A stretch of 64,000 nucleotides of DNA from Mactromeris polynyma (Eukaryota > Mollusca > Bivalvia > Venerida > Mactridae). Numbering within the stretch: the stretch's first letter is position 1; each line of letters starts with the position of its first letter. Below are positions 34,974 to 46,682 of this stretch, piece by piece. The stretch lies in the NCBI GenBank assembly GCA_032209605.1, contig JASFXZ010000044.1, forward strand, positions 62,001 through 126,000, in the 5' to 3' direction. The notes under the pieces are model-generated. The model worked only from the letters and a program-made list of their open reading frames with translations. It was not told the origin of the DNA and made no database searches. Position numbers and translations under genes: made by a program.

Positions 34974-37102
34974 ATTGAATAACTCAATTTAAAAACTTTG
35001 TTTCTTATCGCCTTCACGTCCGCCTGATAACGGTAAGTGCGTCATCCATGATTCAGAGGTCGATACTTCACATATGTCGTGTGCATTATATTTACTTCAG
35101 CTTATCTATTACACATTTAACACTTCCTGACATCAAATCATGTTTGAAAATTGTTTTTTTTGTGTGTTCAAAATGACATTTAATATTATTCCTTGTTCGT
35201 AATCAAAACGATAAAACTCAATATAAAACTAACTGTAAGTATTTTTTAAATATGAAATGCAATTAGGTTGTTTAAACTAACACCTAGCCATCTGAAACGA
35301 CAAAATAATCGCATGCCACTTAAACGATCATCATATAAGAAGGCTTTAATAGAAGATCTTATCATCTGTATAACTTGAAAAACTTGAACTTTATTACTTC
35401 GACCCTATTTGCAAAATTTGGATAAGCAGAAAATAATGCACATTGTGTTAAATGGGCAACAAAAGATTAGCTTAATCTGTAAGGTTGCACGTTCAAACCC
35501 ATAATGAGGCGTTTGTTTGGTCGAAGATAATACAGTACAACATACCCTGAGCAACTATTACAGCTAGTCTTAAATGTTGAGTGTTGTAGAGATATAGCAG
35601 AGCATTGATATTTATGTTGTAAGGAAGGGAGGAAGGGTATTGTCTCCAATCTTCCCTATGTTATTGCTTACATATTCATAAATATATTCATGTATTATTG
35701 AGATTTTGTGGTGGCTAGGCACTGTGTATGTGATATTGTCTGCTCGACTGGGGTATCAAATCTCTTGAATTCCTCACATTGCATAAATTCAACCGAACGT
35801 GCAAGTGCAGTGACACTGTTGTATTGTGCTAACTTCACTGTGACAGTTAATGTAATCAGTTGTCTTTAACATAAAAAGATCTATAAAGGGCGAAAAACAA
35901 TATATTACGACCAATACAGATTACAAATGAAAATCCGGATAACTGATCAACGCTGTATTAAATGTGTGTTTTTTTTTCCAAATAAAGTATAACAATATAA
36001 TTTTATTACGACAAATTATAGCCTGGCATAAGTCTTATAATTACCCAACATGTATTGCGTTCTGATGCGCTCAATACGGAAGTTTGTTCCCGTGACGAGT
36101 TGACTGCATAACATCCGCCATACGTGCATGTCTACAACATTTGAATGCTTGGCGTGTTTTTCTTAGAACAGATTAATTAAGTGCCAATTTCACGGTTATA
36201 AGTCGATGTTTAATCTTAATATGCACCAAACATTTATTTTCACACAAACGAAATAAATGTCAACTATGCTGTTATTTTACATCTTCAAGACCATTTGCGA
36301 CATCAGAAACGCTCTGAACGAAACGGTGTATAATCATTTTACGACGGGTGTTGTAATGTAGATTCTCTCCCCTAGCACATTCGACGGATTGTACTTATAC
36401 GATACAAATTATCAGGTTTAAACGCCTATTATTGATTTTGCCGCTGACAATTCCAATGTGGTATTGCTATTTTCACTACCAATAGCAAAAATTCAAATAA
36501 CTTCATTATATTTCAACATTTTTACAAAATTATAGCGGTATTAGTTGAAGGACTGTATAACGATAAACCAGTTTATTATATATCCATACATGTTCTGTCC
36601 AAAATACACCCAGTAATTTTTAAACAAATACGGACCACCGGAATAAAAATTCCGTATCACCCCTGTCTGACGTGTAACATATGCCGGACTACTTTCTGTG
36701 TATTTCAATCGTGCGTCTCCGTACATTTCCGTCACGGAATATTGGAAAACCCTGCTATTTATAGAATGGGCGGTACGCTAAACTCGTAAGTTGTCAGATA
36801 AATATCAATAACTACGAACGGTCGCCAAAACAGAAGAGAAGGCGTATTCGAGTTATAGACAGCGAAAGCGAGTGAGTTTCACTCGCTAAATTGTTAAAAT
36901 GTTGTTGTTCTTTAAAATGGCGCTACACGATACACTCTACACATATGTTTCACGCGCTGACAAGCAAGGTCATCCTATATTTGGAAACATCGTATTCATA
37001 CGCCACTGTTTACCTGTTGTTGTACGTTTGGACTATTTTGTTGTCGTTTAAAACGAATACAATTTTTATTTCTCATAAATGTGTATATTTTTGTCGTTTG
37101 TA
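34974..37102. other. Region upstream of the GTPase gene, no gene seen
   Basis: It would contain the promoter of the GIMAP-like gene, but I see no TATA box or other element that I can assign with confidence. A 9-bp stem hairpin (AGCGAGTGAGTTTCACTCGCT) sits at about 36866-36886. No other supportable feature. Confidence 0.4.
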
Positions 37103-37268
37103 GGTATATAATAAAAGGAAAATTACGTTAGTAATAATCACTTCTCGTTGCTTGTGAAAACTCGTATCGCCACTCGACCTTCGGTCTCGTGGCGATACGA
37201 CTTTTCACAATCAACTCGAAGTGATACAGACCCACAGAACACCACACTAACGTAATATTCCCTATATA
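37103..37268. mobile_element. Foldback (near-palindromic) element
   Basis: The left arm (37104-37179) and right arm (37183-37268) are reverse complements with some mismatches. The inner 26 bp, GTGAAAACTCGTATCGCCAC plus TCGACC, pairs with 24 matches around a TTC-type centre at about 37181. The outer parts share TTACGTTAGT and CACTTC. The whole would fold into one long hairpin. It is a MITE/foldback type element with no coding capacity. Confidence 0.85.
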
Positions 37269-37269
37269 C

Positions 37270-39810
37270 ATTTCATTTTGCTTATATTATGCAGTTTCCA
37301 AAATATCGCTTAACAGCAATTATGTCTATTTTCTAGGGTATATATTGCCTTAATGTGTTACTTTCATGTCTATATGTTCATGCCTCGTATTTTTGGGATG
37401 GCAGTGTACTTTGTATAAGACATTTTCTGCTCGAATACTTCAACTATTCATATTTAACATACATTATCCCATACATTCTACCCACCAGCTACAGTTAAAT
37501 CCTATATAAACCCTTGCATCAATTACATGGGTTCAATATTATGTTAAGTGTTTAAGTTAATCTATTGGTCTAACTGATGTCCGTTCTTTTACTTCTGCAC
37601 TACTAACTGGATTTAAATCAAACATTGGTCACGTGTTCTACTCACCAAGGTCAGTGTCAATTCAAGCCATTTGTAAACATATCACAAATGTTCCATGAAT
37701 TTCGCCATGTTCTCCCTCCTAAAATGCTTTTAAACCTAGTATGATATAAAAGAACACCCCCCTTCAATAATAATCAATTTTAGCCTTGGCATTATGCCAT
37801 ATCTGATCTAATCAGTCCTTCACTAAAGATTCATGTAGGGTAATAATTATAATATTGTATTATTTCAAGATATACAATAACACTGAATTACTTTTGTAAT
37901 TGGCAACCTTACGTTGCACCTGTTGATTTATTTTGATCATAATCTGTTTTAAATTGGTGATTTTGAAGCTTTAAAATATTAAAGAAATGGTAACTATAAT
38001 CAAAGCGCTGAAAGTGCTGACAGCAAGGGGCTCATTACATATCACTTATTACTTTGACATAGATTTACCTATCACCATAGTCTATCAAGAACACTGTGTC
38101 AGTATATCAAATAATAAAGGAGTTGAACACACAACATTGTGTACAAAGGTATAGACAGATGGATGGATCATCATCATGTCAAACTCATAGTCCAAACTAT
38201 TTAAATAGCAGAATGCGGCTCTAGCTCTGTATAGGAATTATATACCACATTAACATGTCAATCGACCAATCATATTTCCAAATCAATCAAAAGATATTTT
38301 ACAAACTAAAGGCCCTTGGTAATAAAACTATAAATTTTAAACAAAATGATTAAGATCTCTCAAATAACAAAATTAATTTGTTTAGATGCTACGAAGGCTA
38401 AATGACTGATCGATATACATCAACCATGACATGAGTTTAAAAAATACTTGTTAGCCTTTGTTTACCTCGGGAAATCTAAATATGCGTGCCCTACATATTC
38501 TGTTAGCTATATAATATGAATTGACATTTGTCTCTGCAATGGGTCAGATATATTATATATGTGTCTGAATTATCTGAATAACTAAACACATTGCGATTGA
38601 TAAAGGGATACGGTTCGTCGTTATATAAGAAGTGCAAGCACGAATGTGGTTGGGACAATGTTGAGACACTTTCTAAGAATTTTCGAAACGGTTCTCATTT
38701 ATATTTGGTACGAGCACACAGAAACACCAAAGACATACTGAGGATTGTGACGTAGATGTATATATACATTTATTAAATTGCCGTGGATAGAGGTACTAGG
38801 AGCACAGCGTAAAAACAATAATGTAAAATATAACCCGTCTATGTACAGTTGTTGTAAAAAACTAGAAACTGCTGGATAACATCATGCTCGTCCATATCAT
38901 CAAGATGTTACGAGTTTCGCGCCATTCTGTGAACGTATTGTGTAATTCAATATTAAAACAAACCAGTACCTTGTGTTTAATGGAAGCCCTTGAAAAATAA
39001 ATTGCTGCGTCATCACGAGTTCATAGGCGGTGCAGCGGAAATACATTATAGTTTTTGTCGAGGATTTATAGACGACAAAGGAAATTAAGACATTTTAAAA
39101 ACATGGGCGTTAGTGGCATTTCTATTGCCCTGGTATATCGTTGGCTCTTGTGGTTTCATGAAGACGCATCAACTTCAGCGTTAAATTCAATACGATAAAA
39201 TGCGCTTCAGACATTCACATGCCGTCGCGATCATAACATCGGCGTGCTCCGGGACTATCGTACTGATCCACTTCCGATATACCCTGACAGCAATCTAATT
39301 ATGCCCGGACATTGACATCTTGTATTTAGGGAGCAATCTAGTTCAAGTATTCCGTGATGTTAAGTTAGCATTTCTTTCATTGCCAATATAATTCATGAAT
39401 CCACCCATAATGACAGTTGACAATATATCATGATATTTATTTAAGTTGATGTTTAAGATAGTTTTTAATTCTAAATATGTGATGTTTAGAATGGTTTAAA
39501 AATAATAATAAAACAAAATAATAATAAAAAATAACATAATTATAAACACAATTAACTACGTAGGCCTACTCTCATAACCAATTTTCTAAACGTCCATGTA
39601 ATAAAAAGCAAATTTAAGAAAAAGGTTTTATATGCCGACTTAAAATTTGGTATTCTTCTTTCAGAAAGAAAATACCTATTTATCGTCATGGTAGACAACG
39701 CTTGACGGTGAGTACAGTTTTTAACTTTTGGCACGAGGATCACTAGTACTGTGAAGTAAACGGAGCATTTCATTTCAATGTAATCCACGTTCATGTCTAA
39801 CACGAACAAC
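37270..39810. other. Non-coding stretch
   Basis: No supportable gene. The recurrent motif ATCAAAGCGCTGAAAGTGCT occurs at about 38001-38020. Confidence 0.4.
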
Positions 39811-39814
39811 AGAA

Positions 39815-39886
39815 AAAATTACCACTGAAGAACGCTCTAGGGCCGTCGGTATGATTGATGCTGGTATTCCGATTCGACAGGTATGA
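39815..39886 (+). pseudogene. Fragment of a second Tc1-like transposase N-terminus
   Basis: The frame encodes KITTEERSRAVGMIDAGIPI then RQV before TGA. This matches the start of the paired DNA-binding domain of Tc1-like transposases (compare the helix ending GMLQTGVSRRQVGR in the 18.3-kb element). Sequence after CGACAG|GTATGA diverges at what could be a splice donor or simply a break. No catalytic part is nearby. Confidence 0.5.
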
Positions 39887-40099
39887 TTAACTTTATCAAT
39901 GAATAAATCAATTCAAATAAAATTGGGAAAATAATTATAAAGATATATACTGTTTGTATAATTGATCACTTTTCATTAATATTTCTGGTTGCCTGTCTTT
40001 TCAATAGACGCAAATGTGTACCTTTGTTTCTATTCTTATATTTACTCGAGGACGTTTAGAAATTGTGTTCAGTGTACCCACGTTGTCTTCCATATTTCA

Positions 40100-40254
40100 G
40101 CCTCGCGACCCATCTGGAAGAAGTCAGTGACAACTTCAGGAAGTGTATAAAACTATTTTATAAGCCCGATAAAAGGGCATCCAATGATCTTCTAAACGAA
40201 GTGCAGAGGGCGTTTATCAAATACCGTGAACAATTAACACTGGGGAAAGTTTAA
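40100..40254 (+). other. Possible terminal exon of an unknown gene
   Basis: A TTCCATATTTCAG splice-acceptor-like sequence ends at about 40099. It is followed by 51 open codons with helix-rich, charged composition (THLEEVSDNFRKCIKLFY, NEVQRAFIKYREQL) ending at TAA 40252-40254. I do not recognise the family and see no preceding exon, so this is tentative. Confidence 0.25.
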
Positions 40255-40259
40255 ATGTC

Positions 40260-41094
40260 ACTCTGGCCTAACCCATCATTCAAGAAGGAATACTAGTCCA
40301 GTCATTCTACGTAAAAACTGGCCAAACCTTCAAATAATTGCAACATAAATGATTTTCACTGTTTATGAAAGTTAAATCTATATAGAACAACATATAAAAA
40401 GTCTTACAAAATCTAGGTTGCAGAAATACTTGAAATTCGTCTGTTTTAACACCACCTCATTTTTACCAAAAAATTAATGCCAATATGAAAATGACCAGAT
40501 GTACATCTGTGGAATATTATGTACCAGAAAACTTCTCGACAGCAGAATATTTATATCTAGACTCCATTCGATGTGTATTTATGAAGACCTATGCCCAATT
40601 ACAAGGAACAATTAATATTTCTCAAGTTAAAGTGATAGAAATGACCCCACCCACTTATACAAAACCTAAAGTTAAATTAAGAAAGTCGCCAGTATATTCG
40701 TTTAGATAACTTCGAAACATTATTCAAAAGTTAAAAGTATATTAGATGTACGTGTATTCAACTATACACTGGTTTGACAAAAACATAACATGTAGTACAT
40801 ACATATAAATTTACTAAATTGTAATATAAGACCCACCGATTAAATGCTTAAAAAACAGAGCAATTTAACCAACCACAACAATCACAGCAATGACATAATC
40901 AACATTAAACAAGATTATGTTACTGCTGTTAATAATTTTGTTCCCAGAAGATTCTAATTCACAGTAATAGCTCCCCACCCACTCTCTTATTAATGCATGC
41001 ATTATTTCCAAAATGTTAGCATACACAATTACATGTGATACATTAAGACGAAAAGTAAATATTTTAGAACAAACAAACACACACCTGAAAAAAA
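40260..41094. other. Non-coding stretch
   Basis: A 74-codon frame at 40485-40709 has ordinary composition and no motif. It is left uncalled. Nothing else supportable. Confidence 0.3.
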
Positions 41095-41235
41095 AAAATG
41101 AGAAAACAAGAAATATCTTTAAAAAAGATGGTCGGCGCAACTTGAAGTTTGCAAAGTGGTTGCACTCTCTAGGTTAAATTTTGTTGTACAACATAAAACA
41201 TGCCTAAATGTCATTCAATTACGATATACTACAAA
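41095..41235. repeat. Dispersed repeat, inverted partner of 23370-23525
   Basis: The reverse complement of this segment matches the 23.4-kb copy through ACTTCAAGTTGCGCCGACC and AAAGATATTTCTTGTTT. Confidence 0.7.
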
Positions 41236-41502
41236 TACTCGGAGTACTGTTACAGTAACAGTAATCAATTGTAACTTCTTGGCGGAGGCAATAATGCCGT
41301 GGTGTTCCGAATGAGACAGTATTATAAATAACTCCGTAGTGTGCTCATAGACACAGTATAGTCTGTTACAATATAGTTAACATCCATGTTAATAAACTTG
41401 TAACATAGCGATTTATTTGATTAAAAGAATATAAATGTTCGCGACTGGTACATAAAACCAAGAAAGTCTTACTCCATAGATACGCCGATTGACGCCTCTA
41501 CC

Positions 41503-41573
41503 GTATCTCCATGCAGACCCCTTTTAACGCCTCTACCGTATTTCCATGCAGACCCCTTTTAACGCCTCTGACT
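41503..41573. repeat. 35-bp tandem duplication
   Basis: Two near-identical 35-bp units (GCCTCTACCGTATCTCCATG, CAGACCCCTTTTAAC) start at about 41494 and 41529, followed by a partial third (GCCTCTGAC). Confidence 0.8.
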
Positions 41574-41579
41574 TTCTGA

Positions 41580-42570
41580 CCAAAATTTATTGATTTTTTC
41601 GAAAAATCAGACATTCCAATTTATTCTTATGAAAAGATCGCTCTTTCCTTAAGGTAAAGCATTAAAAAAAAATATTGGGTTACTACATAAAGTTTTTGCA
41701 TAAACTGCATTTAAAACATCACAGGTAGCGATTTTACGCTGCACTCGCGGAAGTATAATTTATTCACATACTCGTGGCAAGTTTCCAATAAATTTCGGAT
41801 TTTTATAATTAGTACCGTAATTTTAACCTACCCTAATGCAAAGAGCAATCTTGTTAGATTATAATTCCACCAAAATATATGGTTAATAATAAAAGTTAAT
41901 CCATAAACGGCGATCAAACAATCCATTTTCAGAGCACGATTGCATCATAACTATTTCTAAAAATGTCGGTCATTTTCCGAAAATGACCACTTCGTTTTGG
42001 ATATTTTCATTTAGTTTAATTGTACTAATACACTTCCTTGTAAACTGTATATTTCAAAAGAATTCTGTGAAAAACAAGCTTGGTTTAGTTATCTTAAAAA
42101 TGTGCCTGTCGTGTAATTGTCTAAACAAGTCGGCTATTTCCCCATCACAAATGTGTGAAAAATCAATATTAAGTAGGTCAAATCCAACACCAGAGAATTC
42201 CCCGTGGAAATGATTAGCAAGGCTACTGCTACTCACTGGATCAATATTGAAATACACTATAGAAAATGTTAACCAATCTGCTTCAATGTTACAGCTATTT
42301 TTAAATTGAAGAGAAAATGCGCGAAATTGCCTTGGTGGTTAACATAAGATTTGATTGGTTTACAGAACACTGAATTAGCAAAACCATGTTAGTACGGCTG
42401 TGCCGAAAAAATGAAATAGCAAACAAAAGTGCTTGAAGTACCATTGTTTAAGCATTTTATTAATATTCATTGCTATATTCACGCTATTTCTCTTAAAGCT
42501 TATTCTATGTACTCGTAATTATTTTCTGTACATGTAATATTGTCATCTGATGTGGTTTGTCCTATTTAAC
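41580..42570. other. Non-coding stretch
   Basis: No gene or element recognised. A 76-codon frame near 41983 has no recognisable domain. Confidence 0.3.
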
Positions 42571-42575
42571 AACTT

Positions 42576-42979
42576 ATTCGTTGACATTCACCACACCCTG
42601 ATGAACAATCCAACCCATTCTTCCTGCAAGTACAACACTTGTTGTCACACTTAGCTTTACAGTTACATCGGATTCGATAAACGCAATCAATACTCGTACA
42701 TGCAGGTCACTCATGGGTCTTTATTGGCGACAGCATATTTCCATACCCGGTCCCAAACCAAGGATTCATACCATACGTATTAACAAATGTTGCGCTTGAA
42801 GATAAACACACTGCTGCACTTGTAGGGGGTACAGCATGGACTTTCATGAACAAATCTGTGATTGTCATGACTTTGGTTACGCTCCCATGCATGAATGCAG
42901 CGCTTTCATTACAGGACCGCTGATTTATTGCTTTATGACCTTTTGATATTTGGTCTGTTAACATGTCTGATTTAGCCAA
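42576..42979 (-). pseudogene. Relic of a protein with a C-terminal CXC-like Cys-rich motif
   Basis: The minus-strand frame from 42979 contains VPPTSAA then, after one in-frame TGA (42707 side), continues as PACTSIDC...RCNCKAKCDNKCCTC...LDCSSGCGECQRISC to a stop near 42576. The dense Cys pattern (CNC, CCTC, CGEC) with a preceding PPTSAA block matches the C-terminus of a multicopy protein family I remember from marine invertebrate and fish genomes, probably carried by transposable elements. It resembles a Tesmin/TSO1-like CXC repeat. The stop codon and the lack of an N-terminal part make it a relic. Confidence 0.55.
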
Positions 42980-43055
42980 TGAGATATCGTAGTATATAGT
43001 ATAACTGCTTTGTTGTACTAATTTGCATTGGTCGGTAAGGCAAACGTTTATAATA

Positions 43056-44685
43056 CAGTAGAACTACGAAACCTCGAACAGTTTCGTCTCGAACACAGTA
43101 AATACCTCGAACAGGTTCTTAAGTCCCGACAAAATCCCTTCTCATTTCATATTATATAACAGTAGATCACTCGAACACTGATAGGTCGAACTATCGAGCA
43201 TGTTTTGCGGTCCCTAGCTACCATTTCATTCATTTTCCAGCATAAATAGGTCGAACAATACAGTACATATCAACTTTGATTGATCAGTTGATATTCTTTT
43301 GTTTGTTGACAAGTGAGATTGGCAACATATTTTATTCGCAAGTCGTGTAAATTACTTGACTGTTGAACTATATTGTATATATACTATATTTATGTACGTA
43401 ATTGAGAAAGAATCGTTAAGTAGATCATTAAATACTTAATGAACAATAGAAGGGAAATTTTAAACAATAGAGCAAACTTAAGTGTCAAATCCGATGTAAT
43501 GACTTGTGTGAATTCGACCGGAAATTTATTTGATTTAAATCATTAATTGATGTATACATGTTCTTATTGTATGTCTCCCTTGATTGACAAACTTGTTATT
43601 ACTGTTCTTCTAAAAATAGTACATTGTCCTTGTAATTTCGTGATGTAAATGAGAATAAACGACATATTTAATTAAATTTGTTTATGGTTTATATTCATTT
43701 CTTTTTTATTATGCCCCCACTCTGAAAAGGGGGGCATATATATTTGCCCTTGTCCGTCTGTCCGTCTGTCTGTCCGTCCGTCTGTCCCTCCGTCCGTCCG
43801 TCTGTCCGTCCTTCCGTCCGTCCTTCCGTCCGTCACACAATCTTGTGTCCCTTATATCTCTTAAACAATATGAGCCAGAGTCAATAAACTTTACAGGAAT
43901 TTCACTATCATGTGTAGTTGTGTACCTGGGGTTTCATGTTTGGCTGTGACCAGTAAGTGCAAAGTTATGGCCCTTGACTTAGTTACAATTTAGCCTACAG
44001 ATTATGCAATCTTGTGTCTCTCATATCTCCAAAAGTATATGAGCCGGAGTCATTAAACTTTGCAGGAATGTTCACCAGCATGTGTAGTTGTGCACCTGGT
44101 GTTTCATATGTGGCTGTGTCTAGCAAGTGCATAGTTATGGCCCTTGACTTAGTTACATAGTATGCAATATTGTGTCGCACATATCTCCAAAAGAATATGA
44201 GCCAGGGTTATAAGACTTAACAGAATTGTTCATATGCATGCGTTATATTGCACCTGGGGATTCATAATTCGTTTAGCCCAGTAAGTGCAAAGTTATGGCC
44301 CTTGATTTATTGAAAATATAGCATACAGAGCGTACGATTTTGTGTCGCGCATATCCCCAACAGTATATCAGCTACACTCACCAAACTGTACAGGAATGTT
44401 CACCAACCTGTATAGTTATGCACCTTGGGTTTCATGTTTGCCTGTGTCCAGCAAGTGCAAGGTTATGGCCCTTGACTTATCACCATAATCAGTACAGTTG
44501 TTCACTTGGTTATTTTGATATCCATTCACAAACTATGAGCAGAATAATAGCATTTGTTTTTGTGACAAAGGCTGCAAGTGGGGGCATCTGTGTCCTATTC
44601 TAGTTCTATCATAGAAACCTCGAACAATAGAAGCTCGAACTTATTGCTAGATTCCACGGCAGTTTTAGGTTTCGAAGTTCTACTG
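43056..44685. mobile_element. Pogo/Tigger-type element (TA flanks) with nested insert
   Basis: The left end CAGTAGAACTACGAAACCTC is matched by the inverted right end GGTTTCGAAGTTCTACTG, with TA directly outside both. Repeated CTCGAACA motifs occur inside each end. No transposase is present. The right half is occupied by a pearl-like element (43711-44587), so the 1.63-kb span is a MITE later enlarged by insertion. Confidence 0.85.
43711..44587 (+). mobile_element. Pearl-like element 2, nested
   Basis: Bounded by ATGCCCCCACT and the inverted AGTGGGGGCAT. The order is a leader with GGGGGGCATATATATTTGCC, a GTCC/GTCT microsatellite (about 43748-43835), then four diverged tandem units of 158-170 bp (landmarks TCTTGTGTC at 43841, 44010, about 44168 and about 44338; AAGTTATGGCCCTTGA in each). 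Units are more diverged than in the other pearl-like elements, so this copy is older. Confidence 0.8.
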
Positions 44686-44689
44686 TAGA

Positions 44690-46680
44690 CCGGTATTTTT
44701 CCGTTTTATAAATAATTAAATGTGTATACAAATCATGGTCAAGCGTATCGAGGGAATATGTGATGAGCTTGGCAATCTGTTTGATTTCACGTCGAGAAAA
44801 CCTTTCAGAAGGTAGTGATTCGTTTCAGCATCGAGAATTGTGTAGTTATATGCATTAAATATATTGTGGTGACTTGAATGCCGAGTCACGGCATGACGTA
44901 TATTAAAATATACAGGTTCCACAGCACCAACAGCTGTATAAACGGCTTTAAATTACTGCGCATCTATAGGCATATGAAATAATTTGGCATATTAGTTAGT
45001 TACCCATTCTTTGCTTCGGTAACTTGTTCCATCTCTTTGAAAACTTGTCAATTCTTTCAAGAATTTCTCGAACATTCCCTATCATAATGGTGCACATGTT
45101 GGACCATATCTATAATTTGACATGACATCGTAATGTTGGTCACTTATGTTTGATTTTTTCTACCGATGAACTTACATCGTCTTAGTACATTTGTATTATG
45201 TACTAAAGCAGTGAAAGCTCACTACTCGGTAAACAATCACATAATCGTTATTTCCATAATTATGTTTACTGTCACATTTTTGCAAGCTGGTCTCCGATTG
45301 GCTATGTACACAAACCGCATCGCCTGTCTAAAATAGAAATATCAGTTGTGCAAGAGTTAAAAAGCAATGGGTGATTATGAAGTTTTCAAGATAAGTGCCC
45401 AATGATAAATGAGAGTATGTAATCCATTATACAAACGTGTCATTACTTCTTCACCAGGTTTAACTTTATATTGCTGTGCTACACAAGCAGTAAGGAATAC
45501 ACTTGCTCCTTGTTATTTATGAACTTTTATTAGGCAAGACCTTTACCAAAAATATGTTGTGTCACATCAAGTAAATGAATGAATGAATGAAAGAATGTTA
45601 GGGTACTACATAATTCAGCTCCAAGTTTAGTTTGAGTACAAGTGATGTTCAAAGCCTTTTTACGCTTAATCGTTATCGTATTTGTACCATATACGAATTG
45701 CATATTGCGACTGGTAATGTCAGACAAGCTGCATAACACAATTAGGAGGTATGTATCCTCCCTACAATGATTGTATTATAACGTGAAAAACAATCAAATG
45801 CAGTTACAGATACAAAGGTTACAACTTTAACAGCACTATTAAATACATTACAGTCACTTCATCGACGTTCTTGCTTAACATATTGATGAAATATTGCTAG
45901 TTATCTCTGTTAGTGATGAGATATTTCTTCTGGATTTGAATGGTTTAGTTATGATGATTAAACACTTGGATATGTAGTTTCTTAAGTTCTTCTTTGATGA
46001 ATGCTATCTTTTATAGAATGACAATGGGAATAATCATTAAACACAACAATAATGAAAACATTCATCATACTAAACTTAATTTGTTCAATTTCGCGGAAAA
46101 AACACATCAATAGTTTATAGCATGCTACGAGATTTGTACATTTTGAGGCTTAAAAAAACAATGATTACAAATAAATAATATTATGGTTGAGATAAACATA
46201 CATCGAACAAATGAATATTTCGCCATTCTTCAATCTTGGGCAAAATTTTGGCACATACCCGCTTCCGTAGGAAAATAATTTGACCAGAAATATTTCAAGG
46301 TCACTAAATTAATTTTCATCCGATTCGTCAAAAATTATAAGCAAAGATTCATGACTACATGTATCAAATGTATGCTTTTGTAAGACAATGTGTGCATTTT
46401 ATTAATAATCTAAACATTTTAAACGAAAAAATAAAGCAAGAAGAAATCATTGAAACTAATCTAATCTGCAAAGGAATGACTATCACATATAGTTTATGTA
46501 CTTTTGAGTTCATATACTATTAATCATCTAGCACTTAGTGTATGCGGTATTTATAGTGATTTTATACATTGTTTACATGTGTGTGCTGACATCTTGATCA
46601 ATGGTCGCTAGCGAATAATATTTAAAATATGGTGTACAATATGCGCCATTCCTTCAAAGGTGTTTTTACAGGGCATCAAA
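44690..46680. other. Non-coding stretch
   Basis: No gene, RNA or mobile element that I can support. A short (AATG)n run sits at about 45573. Confidence 0.4.
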
Positions 46681-46682
46681 CG

